NCBI RefSeq assembly: GCF_014489595.1
Contig: NZ_CP060790.1
Coordinates: forward strand, 2,976,001 to 3,040,000
Direction of reading: 5' to 3'
DNA from: Paenacidovorax monticola
GTDB taxonomy: Bacteria > Pseudomonadota > Gammaproteobacteria > Burkholderiales > Burkholderiaceae_C
Length of the DNA stretch: 64,000 nucleotides
Positions 45,744-54,399 of this stretch are shown here, piece by piece. Each line of letters opens with the position of its first letter. Position 1 is the first letter of the stretch. The position numbers and the translations under genes were made by a program. The notes under the pieces were generated by a model. That model was not told the origin of the DNA. It worked only from the letters and a program-made list of their open reading frames with translations, and did no database searches.

Positions 45744-47041
45744 GGGCGCACTCCCGCGCACGGACCGGCACCGGCCTGGAGGGGGCCGCGCTCCAGGCCC
45801 AGGAGCGCAGCCCAGACCAGCGTGACCATGAAGGTGTAGAACATGATCCCGCTGTTGTGGGCAAAGAACACCTGCGTGAGGCCGAAGCCTATGTACAGCA
45901 CGGGAATGCACAGGCCGGCCAGGCGCACGGCCAGCACCAGGCTGCGCCGGCCGGGGTCGGCGTCGTGGACGGCCATTCGCGTCCGGCTGGGCCAGAACAT
46001 GTACAGCGGCAGTCCATAGAAGCACAGCACCACGGCCACGCCCAGCAGGCCGGTCTTCACGAACAGGTCCAGAAGCTCATTGTGGACGTACTTGTACTCC
46101 ACGATGGACGGGTGGTACAGGCCCGCGGCGACGCGCGCCGACTTCTCGGCCGTGTAGCCCGCCACGCCCCAGCCCAGCAGTGGCCGCTCGGAGCCCATGT
46201 CCAGCGCCAGGCGCCAGTGCTCCAGCCGCTGGCCGACCGACGTGTTCGCATCGCCCCGCTCGCCGTAGACCAGCACTTCCTTCTCGACGAGATTCCAGCG
46301 CTGGGCGAGCAGGCCGACATTGATCACGCTGATGAGGGCAATGGCCGTGGCCAGCCCCGCCACCACCTTCCACAGCGCGGCCCGGTTGATGCGGTACAGC
46401 AGCACCAGCCCGAGCGGAATCGCCAGCAGCAGCGCCAGCCAGCCACCGCGCGACTGCGAGAGCACCGAGGCATTGAGCCCCGCGAGGATGGCCACACCCG
46501 CGAGCAGCTTGCACCAGAGCGATAGCTGGCGCCGCAGGCACAGCGCGAACATGCCGAGCATCACCGCCATGAGCAGGGCCAGGTTGCCCCACTGGATGGC
46601 GTTGGTATGCCCCGAGGCCCGCTCCGCGCCCTTGATGTCCACCTGCCAGATGGCCACCGCGCCCGCTCCGATGCAACCTACCAGCAATCCCCAGAACAGC
46701 GCCGACGGCCGGGGCGGAAACCGCGTGGCGAACAGCAGGCACACCACGCCGAGGGCGAACTTGGCGGGCCGGTCCCACTGCCCCCAGTGCTCCTGCGGGT
46801 CGGCCAGCGCGATCCACAGCAGGGCCATGGCCAGCATGGACACCGCGAACCAGCGTGTCAGACGGTCATGCGGCTGCAGCGGCCACCGGTGCACCGTGAG
46901 CAGCGCCCCCCCGAACAGCAGCGCGGCGCCGTAGGAGTAGCCCGATTGCAGCCACAGCGCCAGCCCCGGGACCAGAAAGGCCGCCACGGTGGTCAGTTGC
47001 TGGGGCCACGGCGCGCGCCGAAGAGAAGAGAACAAATTCAT
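45740..47041 (-). CDS. O-antigen ligase / polymerase-like membrane protein (WaaL/Wzy family)
   Basis: A 433-residue polytopic inner-membrane protein with about eleven to twelve hydrophobic segments and a long periplasmic loop near residues 240-320. The loop holds GWGVAGYTAEKSARVA and the family-defining H-N-x-x-L motif in YKYVHNELLDLFVKTGLLG, with SQSRGGWLALLLA before it. Such proteins polymerise or ligate O-antigen units, or glycosylate pilins. First gene of the four-gene polysaccharide operon, divergent from the paralogous Caps_synth gene. Confidence 0.86.
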   Translation of the reverse strand: MNLFSSLRRAPWPQQLTTVAAFLVPGLALWLQSGYSYGAALLFGGALLTVHRWPLQPHDRLTRWFAVSMLAMALLWIALADPQEHWGQWDRPAKFALGVVCLLFATRFPPRPSALFWGLLVGCIGAGAVAIWQVDIKGAERASGHTNAIQWGNLALLMAVMLGMFALCLRRQLSLWCKLLAGVAILAGLNASVLSQSRGGWLALLLAIPLGLVLLYRINRAALWKVVAGLATAIALISVINVGLLAQRWNLVEKEVLVYGERGDANTSVGQRLEHWRLALDMGSERPLLGWGVAGYTAEKSARVAAGLYHPSIVEYKYVHNELLDLFVKTGLLGVAVVLCFYGLPLYMFWPSRTRMAVHDADPGRRSLVLAVRLAGLCIPVLYIGFGLTQVFFAHNSGIMFYTFMVTLVWAALLGLERGPLQAGAGPCAGVRP

Positions 47042-47262
47042 CAAGACAGATGCAAGAAAACAGCTTGGACAGGCCAGGGACGGCTCGGCAGCGCTGCCCG
47101 CGATCGTACCCCCGCCCGCCCTCGAACCGGCGGGACGGCCCGGCCGTCCTGGTAAGCGATCGCATCCTGAGGCGCGCGGAGCACGCCCTGCGCCAGTGCC
47201 ACAATGCCGGACTTCACCACCACCCACTTGCGGACGCCCTGGCGGGATGCCGGGCTCGACCG

Positions 47263-48246
47263 ATGCCTCAACACATTCCCGCGTTCGCGCTGCGCCTGGC
47301 GTACCGCCTGCTGACTCTGTTCAAGCCGCCAGGCGCCACGCGCTATACGGCCCCGCCGCACACGGTGGCGTTCAGCGGTGCGCCCGCCGGCCAGGCCGCG
47401 CCCGCGGACACCGGCCCCATCCCGCCCACGATCTGGACCTACTGGAACGCCGACACCCCCGAGCCCCTGGTGCGCCAGTGCATCGACAACTGGAAGGCCC
47501 ATTGCCCGGGGTTCCAGGTGCACGTGCTCAACGCGCGCAACGTCGGCGACTTCGTCGCGCCGGGCGACCTGCCGCCCGCCTTCGCGTCGCTGCACCCGAC
47601 CAAGCAGTCGGATTGGCTGCGCCTGTACGTCGTGCACCGGTTCGGCGGCTACTGGCTGGACGCCACCATCCTGCTCACGCGTCCGCTCGACTGGATGGAC
47701 GCACAGCGCAGGGCCGGCGGAGCGGAATTCACCGGGTTCTACCTGGATGGTTTCACCCAGGATGCCGGCCACCCCGTGGTGGAGAGCTGGGCCTTCGGGG
47801 CGCCAGCCGGCTCGGCCTTCATGGCGGCCTGGCAGCGCGAGTTCCACCATGCCCTGGTCGAAGCCGGCACCGAGGACTACCTCGCCCGACTGCGGCAGCA
47901 GGAGGACGGCGCCGCCGTGCTCCAGGGCATTGCCGACCCGGCCTACCTGCTCATCCACGTGGCGGCCCAGCGGGTGCTGCGCCGGCCCAACGGCTTCCGG
48001 CTGTCGCTGTTCCGGGCCGAGGACACGGCCTTCTTCTACCAGCATGCGCTGTGGTGGAAGTGGTACCTGCTGTACCCGCGGCTGTGCCTGGTGCCGGGCG
48101 AGCCCGAGCCCGCGCCGCTCATCAAGCTGCGCGGCGGCGAACGGCGGCATTTCGCCCAGATGTTCACCCAGCACGGGGATGCGGTACCCGGCAGCATCTG
48201 GCAGCGAGCCTGCGCCGGGGTGCCAGGGCTCAGTGCCCGCCCTTGA
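47263..48246 (+). CDS. Capsular polysaccharide synthesis glycosyltransferase, paralogue
   Basis: A 327-residue Caps_synth-type transferase. Landmarks are PPTIWTYWNADTPEPLVRQCIDNWK, HPTKQSDWLRLYVVHRFGGYWLDATILLTRPLDWM and HPVVESWAFGAPAGSAFM, each paralleling the protein at 42615. The start at ATG 47263 (MPQHIPAFALRLAYRLL) is preferred; the frame extends to 47050 but that part is not family-like. It lies on the other strand from the rest of the locus, with 221 bp to the divergent ligase gene. Its last 17 bp overlap the 3' end of the zinc-protein gene. Confidence 0.84.
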   Translation: MPQHIPAFALRLAYRLLTLFKPPGATRYTAPPHTVAFSGAPAGQAAPADTGPIPPTIWTYWNADTPEPLVRQCIDNWKAHCPGFQVHVLNARNVGDFVAPGDLPPAFASLHPTKQSDWLRLYVVHRFGGYWLDATILLTRPLDWMDAQRRAGGAEFTGFYLDGFTQDAGHPVVESWAFGAPAGSAFMAAWQREFHHALVEAGTEDYLARLRQQEDGAAVLQGIADPAYLLIHVAAQRVLRRPNGFRLSLFRAEDTAFFYQHALWWKWYLLYPRLCLVPGEPEPAPLIKLRGGERRHFAQMFTQHGDAVPGSIWQRACAGVPGLSARP

Positions 48247-48436
48247 ACACCTCGCCCCCCTTGAGGCGGTAGACGGTGCCGCAGTAGGGACACTTGGCCT
48301 CGCCCGTGTGGGCCACGTCCAGGTAGACCTTGGGGTGGCTGTTCCAGAGCTTCATGTCCGCCTTGGGCGAAGGGCAGAACACGCCGCCCTGGGCGTTCAG
48401 GTCCTTGGCCAGCAGTTCAACGGTTGCTTGCGACAT
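48230..48436 (-). CDS. Small zinc-finger-domain (CHCC) protein
   Basis: A 68-residue protein of the bacterial NDUFS6/CHCC zinc-finger family. Zinc ligands appear in GVFCPSP, the His of VAHTGEAKCPYCGTVYRL and the closing GGH. The start at 48436 (MSQATVELLAKDLN) is preferred to an upstream in-frame ATG because relatives begin here. In eukaryotes the relative is a complex I assembly subunit; in proteobacteria the gene is often found beside ilvE, as here. Its role is unproven. Confidence 0.85.
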   Translation of the reverse strand: MSQATVELLAKDLNAQGGVFCPSPKADMKLWNSHPKVYLDVAHTGEAKCPYCGTVYRLKGGEVFKGGH

Positions 48437-48480
48437 ATGTATTCGTTCTCCTTGGCGCATGCCATGGCCGGCGATGCTTG

Positions 48481-48600
48481 AAACTGGCGCGCTCCAGACC
48501 GGCAGGCGCCGTGGAGCGGGCTGGGCCCGGCCACTGGCGCCTTGCCCCTTCCCGGCCGATCCGGCAGAAGGGGGAGGCCGCGCAGCGGCTCAGGTGGTTG
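48481..48600 (-). repeat. Dispersed intergenic repeat, family R1 (copy a), 3' of ilvE
   Basis: About 120 bp, ending at the ilvE stop codon. It aligns along its whole length with 50136-50256 (I count roughly four of five bases identical), sharing CCGTGGAGCGGGCT, GGCCCGGCCACTGGCG, CCCCTTCCCGG and AGAAGGGGGA. The inverted CCCCTTCC / AGAAGGGG can fold, so a terminator role is plausible. Confidence 0.7.
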
Positions 48601-49539
48601 TCACACCTTCGTGAGCCAGTGGGCGTATTGGGGATTGCGGCCGTTCACGATGTCGAAGAACGCGTTCTGGATCTTCTCGGTGATGGGGCCGCGGCTGCCG
48701 GAGCCGATCTCGATGCGGTCGAGCTCGCGGATCGGCGTCACTTCGGCGGCCGTGCCGGTGAAGAAGGCCTCGTCGGCGATGTACACCTCGTCGCGCGTGA
48801 TGCGCTTTTGCACGATCTCCAGGCCCAGGTCCTTGGCGATGTGGAAGATGGTGTTGCGCGTGATGCCGTTGAGCGCGCCGGCCGACAGGTCGGGCGTGTA
48901 GATCACGCCGTTCTTCACGATGAAGATGTTCTCGCCCGCGCCCTCGGACACGAAACCGGCCGCGTCGAGCAGCAGGGCCTCGTCGTAGCCGTCGTCCGTG
49001 GCTTCCATGTTGGCCAGGATCGAGTTGCTGTAGTTGCTCACGGCCTTGGCCTGCGTCATCGTGATGTTGACGTGGTGGCGCGTGTAGCTGCTGGTCTTGA
49101 CGCGGATGCCGCGCTTGAGGCCTTCCTCGCCCAGGTAGGCGCCCCAGGCCCAGGCCGCCACCATCAGGTGGATCTGGTTGCCCTTGGGGGAGACGCCCAG
49201 CTTCTGCGAGCCGATCCAGGTCAGCGGGCGCAGGTAGCAGGATTCGAGCTTGTTCTCGCGCACCACGGCCTTCTGGGCCTCGTTCACCTCTTCCTTGGTG
49301 AAGGGCAGCTTCATGCGCAGGATCTTGGCGCTGTTGAACAGGCGGTCGGTGTGCTCTTCGAGGCGGAAGATCGCCGTGCCGTTCACGGTGTTGTAGGCAC
49401 GCACGCCTTCGAAGGCGCCGCAGCCGTAGTGCAGCGTGTGGGTCAGCACGTGGATCTTGGCGTCGCGCCAGTCGACCATCTGGCCGTCCATCCAGATCTT
49501 GCCGTCACGGTCGGCCATCGAGGGAACTACGGGGCTCAT
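48601..49539 (-). CDS. ilvE: Branched-chain amino-acid aminotransferase
   Basis: PLP enzyme for the last step of Leu, Ile and Val synthesis and the first of their breakdown. The fold-type IV protein of 312 residues has the PLP Lys165 in TMTQAKAVSNYSNS. Other landmarks are HYGCGAFEGVRAY, YLRPLTWIGSQKLG, GAGENIFIVKNGVIYTPDL, the phosphate loop GALNGITRNTI, and FTGTAAEVTPIRELD. Full length. Its stop codon adjoins repeat R1a. Confidence 0.95.
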   Translation of the reverse strand: MSPVVPSMADRDGKIWMDGQMVDWRDAKIHVLTHTLHYGCGAFEGVRAYNTVNGTAIFRLEEHTDRLFNSAKILRMKLPFTKEEVNEAQKAVVRENKLESCYLRPLTWIGSQKLGVSPKGNQIHLMVAAWAWGAYLGEEGLKRGIRVKTSSYTRHHVNITMTQAKAVSNYSNSILANMEATDDGYDEALLLDAAGFVSEGAGENIFIVKNGVIYTPDLSAGALNGITRNTIFHIAKDLGLEIVQKRITRDEVYIADEAFFTGTAAEVTPIRELDRIEIGSGSRGPITEKIQNAFFDIVNGRNPQYAHWLTKV

Positions 49540-49589
49540 GGGTATCCTTTGGGTGGGCTAGCGACGAATGCGGTCGCAAACCGGAGATT

Positions 49590-50006
49590 TTACGGGGCCG
49601 GAGCCTCCTCGGGCACGGCCGGGGGGCGGTGCAGCTCCCAGCGCGCGAGGCGGCCCGCGCGGAACTCGCAGTCCACATGCGACCGGGTACCGTCGGTCCA
49701 GCGGTAGATCTCGGGCTGCTCGTCCTGGGGCGAGCGCAGCTCGCCGAGCGAGCGCGTCATGGCCACCACGTGCATGAGGCTCACGCCGGGCTTGAGCTTG
49801 GCGTTGAGCATCACGGCGCTGCCCACGTAGCCCATGGGCCGGTCGGCCGCCTTCTTGAGCACGTTCATGAGCCGCGTGAAATGCAGCAGCAGCCACATCA
49901 CCACGCCGCCAGCCACGGTGATGACGCCCTGCCAGCCATAGGTACGGTGGGCCGCGAAGAACAGGACCAAGAGCCCCAGGGGCACCAGGATGTTGCGCAA
50001 ATTCAT
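49590..50006 (-). CDS. Conserved membrane protein of unknown function
   Basis: A 138-residue protein. The first 45 residues hold two hydrophobic helices (ILVPLGLLVLFFAAH and WQGVITVAGGVVMWLLLHF); the rest is soluble, with LGELRSPQDEQPEIYRWTDGTRSHVDCEFRAGRLARWELHRP. I recognise it only as a comamonad gene commonly beside ilvE, not as any characterised family. It follows ilvE upstream by 50 bp on the same strand and may be transcribed ahead of it. Confidence 0.7.
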   Translation of the reverse strand: MNLRNILVPLGLLVLFFAAHRTYGWQGVITVAGGVVMWLLLHFTRLMNVLKKAADRPMGYVGSAVMLNAKLKPGVSLMHVVAMTRSLGELRSPQDEQPEIYRWTDGTRSHVDCEFRAGRLARWELHRPPAVPEEAPAP

Positions 50007-50073
50007 GGCGCCGATTGTCGTTGCTGGGGCACAACCCTTGGCTGTGGAGACTGCGTAGATTCAGGCGATTCGA

Positions 50074-50124
50074 AATGCTATCAAATAAATAGCTATTCGC
50101 ACCCAACAGATAAGCACCACAGCC
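50074..50124 (+). repeat. Dispersed repeat, family R2 (copy c), adjoining an R1 copy
   Basis: AATGCTATCAAATAAATAGC is the best-conserved start of the R2 type here. It continues TATTCGCACCCAACAGATAA and GCACCACAGCC. It directly abuts the R1b element, so two repeat types are nested in one 200-bp intergenic region. Confidence 0.55.
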
Positions 50125-50135
50125 TCATTTGGCTA

Positions 50136-50256
50136 AAACTGGCGCAGCCCGGGCCAGCAGACGCCGTGGAACGGGCTTGGCCCGGCCACTGGCGTCGTCC
50201 CCCTTCCCGGCGCAGCCGAGAGAAGGGGGAAGCGGCGCAGCCGCTCAGGGGGTTGT
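50136..50256 (-). repeat. Dispersed intergenic repeat, family R1 (copy b), 3' of radA
   Basis: A 120-bp element matching R1a and, in its proximal 60 bp, copies c and d. From the radA stop outward it reads ACAACCCCCTGAGCGGCTGC, then GCCGCTTCCCCCTTCTC and GGAAGGGGGACG. AGCGGC-TGC-GCCGCT and CCCCCTTC / GAAGGGGG form two nested hairpins. Confidence 0.7.
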
Positions 50257-51639
50257 TCACCCTATTCCGCGCACGATGTCCATGGCCTGGTCCACGCGCT
50301 CCACGGCGTGGATGGTCAGGCCCTCGATGGGCTTCTTGGGCGCGTTGGCCTTGGGCACCACGGCCACGCTGAAGCCCAGTTTCGCGGCCTCCTTCAGGCG
50401 CTCCTGCCCGCGCGGCGCGGGCCGCACCTCGCCCGCCAGCCCCACCTCGCCGAATGCGAGAAAGCCCTTGGGCAGGGAGCGACCGCGCAGGCTGGAGGTG
50501 ATGGACAGCATCACGGCCAGATCGGCCGCGGGCTCGCTGATGCGCACGCCGCCCACGGCATTGACGAACACGTCCTGGTCCGCGCAGGCCACGCCCGCGT
50601 GGCGGTGCAGCACGGCCAGCAGCATGGCCAGGCGGTCGCGCTCCAGGCCCACCGACAGGCGCCGCGGGCTGGGCCCGCCGCCGTCGACCAGGGCCTGGAT
50701 CTCCACCAGCATGGGCCGCGTGCCCTCCAGCGTGACGAGCACGCACGAGCCCGGCACCGGCTCGCTGTGCTGGCTCAGAAAGATGGCGCTGGGGTTGGAC
50801 ACGCCCTTGAGGCCGCGCTCGGTCATCGCGAACACGCCGATCTCGTTCACCGCGCCGAAGCGGTTCTTGATCGCGCGCACCAGGCGGTAGCTGCTGTGCG
50901 TGTCGCCCTCGAAGTACAGCACCGTGTCCACCATGTGCTCCAGCACGCGCGGGCCGGCCAGCGCGCCCTCCTTGGTCACATGGCCCACGAGGATGACGGC
51001 GATGCCCGTGGCCTTGGCCAGGCGCGTGAGATGGGCCGCGCACTCGCGCACCTGGGCCACCGAGCCCGGCGCGCTGGTGAGCTGGTCCGAATAGACGGTC
51101 TGGATCGAGTCGATCACGCAGACGGCGGGCTGCGTGGCCTCGATGGTGGCGAGGATCTTCTCGAGCTGGATCTCGGCCAGCACGCTCACCTGGCTCTGGT
51201 CGAGCCCCAGGCGGCGCGAGCGCAGGGCCACCTGGGCGCCGCTCTCCTCGCCCGTCACGTACAGCGTGGGCAGGCCGACGCGGTGCAGCGCGTCCATGGC
51301 CTGCAGCAGCAGGGTGGACTTGCCGATGCCCGGGTCGCCGCCGATGAGCACCACGCCGCCCTCGACCACGCCGCCGCCCAGCACGCGGTCCAGCTCCTCC
51401 AGGCCGCTGGCCGTGCGCGCCACCTCGGTGGCCTCGATGGCCGACAGCGGCATCACGGCCTGCGCCTGGGCCAGGCCCGCGTACTGCGGGGCGCTCAGGC
51501 GGTTCTTGCCGCCGCCCGCGCTCTCGGCCACGGTCTCGACCAGCGTGTTCCAGGCGCCGCAGGCCGGGCATTTGCCCAGCCAGCGCGGGCTGGTGCCGCC
51601 GCATTCGCTGCAGGTGAAGATGGTTTTGTCCTTGGCCAT
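50257..51639 (-). CDS. radA: DNA repair protein RadA (Sms)
   Basis: RecA-like ATPase that promotes branch migration in recombination and repair. The 460-residue protein has an N-terminal zinc finger with Cys10, 13, 24 and 27 (CSECGG...CPACGAW), Walker A GGDPGIGKSTL (100-110), the RadA-specific KNRFGAVNEIGVF, and a C-terminal Lon-type domain with AVNAVGGVRISEPAADL and GEVGLAGEVRP. The ATG at 51639 (MAKDKTIFTCSECGG) is chosen over a longer frame because the zinc finger normally starts there. It is divergent from the ketopantoate reductase gene (55 bp). Confidence 0.96.
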   Translation of the reverse strand: MAKDKTIFTCSECGGTSPRWLGKCPACGAWNTLVETVAESAGGGKNRLSAPQYAGLAQAQAVMPLSAIEATEVARTASGLEELDRVLGGGVVEGGVVLIGGDPGIGKSTLLLQAMDALHRVGLPTLYVTGEESGAQVALRSRRLGLDQSQVSVLAEIQLEKILATIEATQPAVCVIDSIQTVYSDQLTSAPGSVAQVRECAAHLTRLAKATGIAVILVGHVTKEGALAGPRVLEHMVDTVLYFEGDTHSSYRLVRAIKNRFGAVNEIGVFAMTERGLKGVSNPSAIFLSQHSEPVPGSCVLVTLEGTRPMLVEIQALVDGGGPSPRRLSVGLERDRLAMLLAVLHRHAGVACADQDVFVNAVGGVRISEPAADLAVMLSITSSLRGRSLPKGFLAFGEVGLAGEVRPAPRGQERLKEAAKLGFSVAVVPKANAPKKPIEGLTIHAVERVDQAMDIVRGIG

Positions 51640-51694
51640 GGGGCGGAGACTATACGGGCACAATGCCCCCGTCCCTTGGAACCGTATTGACCCC

Positions 51695-52672
51695 ATGAAA
51701 GCATGCATCTACGGAGCCGGCGCCATCGGTGGCTGGCTCGGCCTGGCGCTGGCCCAGGCCGGCAGCGACGTCAGCCTGGTCGCGCGCGGCGCCACCCTGC
51801 AGGCGCTGCAGGCCCACGGCCTGCGGCTCACGCGCCCCGACGGCAGCCAGGCCCAGGCGGCCGTGCGCGCCAGCGATGACCCCGCCGCGCTCGGCGTGCA
51901 GGACCTCGTCGTGATCGCCGTGAAGGCCCCCGCCCTGCCCGACGTGGCACGCCGCATCGCGCCGCTGATCGGCCCGGGCACCATGGTGCTCACCGCCATG
52001 AACGGCGTGCCCTGGTGGTTCACCGAAGGCTGCGAGGGTCCCGCGCGCGGCCAGGCGCTCACCAGCGTGGATGCCGATGGCGGCATCGCGCGCGCCATTC
52101 CCTCGGGCCAGGTGATCGGCGGCGTGGTGCACGCCAGCTGCTCGCTCGATGGCCCCGGCCAGGTGCGCCAGCATTTCGGCAACAAGCTCATCCTGGGCGA
52201 GCCCGGCGGGCAGGACAGCGAACGCCTGGTCCGGCTCGCGGAATGGCTCGCGCGCGGCGGCATCGAGGTCGAGCGCTCGCCGCGCATCCAGCGCGACATC
52301 TGGTTCAAGCTCTGGGGCAACCTGACCATGAACCCCATCAGCGCGCTGACGGGCGCCACCACCGACCGCATCCTCGACGACGATCTCGTGCGCGGCTTCG
52401 TCTCGGCCGTGATGCTGGAGGCCAAGGCCATCGGCGCGCGGCTGGGCCTGCCGATCGACCAGCAGCCCGAGGACCGCCACGCCGTCACGCGCAAGCTCGG
52501 CGCGTTCAAGACCTCGATGCTGCAGGACGTGGAAGGCCGCAAGCCCATGGAGATCGACGCGCTCGTGGGCGCCGTGCACGAGCTGGGCAGGCTCACGCAG
52601 GTGCCCACCCCGCACACCGATGCGCTGCTGGGCCTCGTGCGGCTCATGGCACGCACGCGTGGTCTTTATTAG
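51695..52672 (+). CDS. panE: 2-dehydropantoate 2-reductase family protein
   Basis: NADPH-dependent reductase, probably ketopantoate reductase of pantothenate synthesis. Of 325 residues, the N-terminal Rossmann motif is ACIYGAGAIGGWLGLALA (3-20). The catalytic Lys lies in DIWFKLWGNLTMNPISALTG, with the Glu of ELGRLTQVPTPHTDAL beyond. Many genomes carry several paralogues with other 2-oxo-acid substrates, so the symbol is tentative. Its downstream neighbour, the GST gene, starts 60 bp later, just after R2d. Confidence 0.85.
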   Translation: MKACIYGAGAIGGWLGLALAQAGSDVSLVARGATLQALQAHGLRLTRPDGSQAQAAVRASDDPAALGVQDLVVIAVKAPALPDVARRIAPLIGPGTMVLTAMNGVPWWFTEGCEGPARGQALTSVDADGGIARAIPSGQVIGGVVHASCSLDGPGQVRQHFGNKLILGEPGGQDSERLVRLAEWLARGGIEVERSPRIQRDIWFKLWGNLTMNPISALTGATTDRILDDDLVRGFVSAVMLEAKAIGARLGLPIDQQPEDRHAVTRKLGAFKTSMLQDVEGRKPMEIDALVGAVHELGRLTQVPTPHTDALLGLVRLMARTRGLY

Positions 52673-52675
52673 AAA

Positions 52676-52731
52676 CGGGCCGCAGCGCCCTGCCTACCAA
52701 CGCAAGCAGCTTCACCTTTCATAGCAATCAC
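52676..52731 (-). repeat. Dispersed repeat, family R2 (copy d), immediately before the GST start codon
   Basis: On the minus strand it reads GATTGCTATGAAAGGTGAAG then CTGCTTGCGTTGG and GCAGGGCGCTGCGGCCC, a good match to the R2 pattern. The GCTAT end lies a few bases before the ATG at 52733, the same geometry as copy b before dmpE. Confidence 0.6.
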
Positions 52732-52732
52732 C

Positions 52733-53347
52733 ATGTCCCAGCTCACGCTCTACTACGCCCCCGGCACCTGTGCCCAGGCCGTGCGCATCGCCCTGCACGA
52801 AGCCAACGCCCCGCACGAGGCCGTGCGCCTCGACTTCGCCGCGGGCGAACAGCGCAGCCCCGCCTACCTGGCCATCAACCCCAAGGGGCGCGTGCCCGCG
52901 CTCGTGACCGAGCAGGGCGTGCTCAGCGAAACCCCCGCGCTGCTGATGTACGTGGCGCAGCGCTTTCCCGAAGCGCGCCTGGCGCCCACGGACGCCTTCG
53001 CGCTCGCGCGCATGCAGGAGTTCCACAGCTACCTCGCCTCCACCGTGCACGTGGCCCACGCCCACCGCCCGCGCGCGAGCCGCTGGGCCGACGAACCCGA
53101 AGCCCAGGCCGCCATGCAGCGCAAGGTGCCCGCCAACATGACCGAATGCTTCGGCATGATCGAGCAGCACTACCTGGGCCAGGGCCCCTGGGTGCTGGGC
53201 GAGCAGTACTCTGTGGCCGACGGCTACCTGTTCACCGTGGCGGGCTGGCTCAAGGGCGACGGCGTGGACATGGCCCAGTTCCCCCAGGTGCACGCCCATT
53301 TCCAGCGCGTGGCGGCACGCCCTGCGGTGCAGCGGGCCCTGGCCTGA
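52733..53347 (+). CDS. Glutathione S-transferase family protein
   Basis: A 204-residue soluble GST of the beta-like class. The N-terminal thioredoxin fold starts LTLYYAPGTCAQAVRIALHEA, with Cys in the active-site position, and carries INPKGRVPALVTEQGVLSETPALLMYV, including the cis-Pro and the Glu-Thr that bind glutathione. The helical C-domain has YSVADGYLFTVAGWL, the conserved Asp capping box. No Shine-Dalgarno is visible because the R2 repeat occupies the leader. Substrate unknown. Confidence 0.9.
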   Translation: MSQLTLYYAPGTCAQAVRIALHEANAPHEAVRLDFAAGEQRSPAYLAINPKGRVPALVTEQGVLSETPALLMYVAQRFPEARLAPTDAFALARMQEFHSYLASTVHVAHAHRPRASRWADEPEAQAAMQRKVPANMTECFGMIEQHYLGQGPWVLGEQYSVADGYLFTVAGWLKGDGVDMAQFPQVHAHFQRVAARPAVQRALA

Positions 53348-53359
53348 AACGCACCCGTT

Positions 53360-53752
53360 TCAGGCGGAGGTCGTGCCGTCGGGGCTCCCTGGGCGGCAGC
53401 GAACGAATGCGACCGCAAAGAGCAGCGCAATGGCCAGGTCGATCACGGCCGGCACGGCCGCCATGGCCGCGACCCGGTCCGCGGCGTACAGGAGCAGCGC
53501 GGAGACGGAGGAAAGCAGCTTCTCTGCAATGGCCGGCAGCATGAACAGCCGGTAGCGCCGCACATCGCTGGCAATGACCAGGAAGGCGAACTGCCAGGCC
53601 AGCGCCACCCCCAGAAATCCGTAGAACTGCTCCGGATGCGAGAACGCCGGAGGAAAGTCGCGGGCCAGCTTCTCCTCCATGAAGTAGAGCGGCACGAGCA
53701 CCAGCATGCCGTAGATCCCGGCCCAGAGGAATACGCGTCTGGCAAAGAGCAT
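53360..53752 (-). CDS. Small four-helix membrane protein of unknown function
   Basis: A 130-residue protein with four hydrophobic segments: VFLWAGIYGMLVLVPLYFM, QFYGFLGVALAWQFAFLVIA, LFMLPAIAEKLLSSVSALLL and VIDLAIALLFAVAF. Charged loops such as SDVRRYR lie between. I recognise no family. It is convergent with the GST gene and downstream of the secreted protein at 53846. Confidence 0.65.
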   Translation of the reverse strand: MLFARRVFLWAGIYGMLVLVPLYFMEEKLARDFPPAFSHPEQFYGFLGVALAWQFAFLVIASDVRRYRLFMLPAIAEKLLSSVSALLLYAADRVAAMAAVPAVIDLAIALLFAVAFVRCRPGSPDGTTSA

Positions 53753-53845
53753 CTTTTGAAGCCTTGTGATCCGGTGAGTTCAAGAGGAATGATCCGCCAC
53801 GGCCACGGCGCCTGCCAGGCTCCGCGAAGCCCATGGAGGAAAGGG

Positions 53846-54295
53846 TTACTCCGCAGGCGACAGCAGCATGTCGATTTTCTTCTGGTCCACGTGGTGTTCA
53901 ATTCCACCGAAGGACGCCCTGACGGCAGGATTCGACATCAGCTCCTGCATCGCCAGCTGGCCCAGGATTCCGAAGGACGCCTTGAATGCGCTCTGGCCGT
54001 CCGACCGGATCGCCTGCCGGGTCTGTTGGGGGCAACTTTCCGTCAGCAGCCGCGTGACGGTCGCGCCCACCGACCGGTCGATCTTCTCGCGCTCGGCCTG
54101 CGGTATCTGCGACAGCTCCCTGATTTCCGGATGGGAGGCCATGGCGGCAAAGACCCATTTGGCAAGCTCCTTGCGATCCTTGCCGCTGGTATGGTCCGCA
54201 AAGCAGGTGGACAGCGCCTCCGTGGCCGGCCCTGCCAGCGCGGGCGATACGGCGCATGCCATGGCAATGGCAGCAACGGCGGAACAGAAACGCAT
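53846..54295 (-). CDS. Small secreted protein of unknown function
   Basis: A 149-residue protein with a clear signal peptide (MRFCSAVAAIAMACAVSPALA). The mature part has ALSTCFADHTSGKDRKELAKWVFAAMASHPEI and ESCPQQTRQAI, which give two conserved-looking Cys likely to pair in the periplasm. The pattern CFADHTSGKDRKxLAxWxFxAM is one I associate with short proteobacterial secreted proteins, without a known role. It lies on the same strand as the membrane gene, 93 bp apart. Confidence 0.7.
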   Translation of the reverse strand: MRFCSAVAAIAMACAVSPALAGPATEALSTCFADHTSGKDRKELAKWVFAAMASHPEIRELSQIPQAEREKIDRSVGATVTRLLTESCPQQTRQAIRSDGQSAFKASFGILGQLAMQELMSNPAVRASFGGIEHHVDQKKIDMLLSPAE

Positions 54296-54399
54296 GTCGA
54301 TTTCTCCTGCGGGGTGGTCCCATGGCGGGGGCTGTTGCATCGGCCCGCGATGTTGCCACAAGCGCATGCAGCGCCCCGCGGCCCGCATACCCGCCTTCG

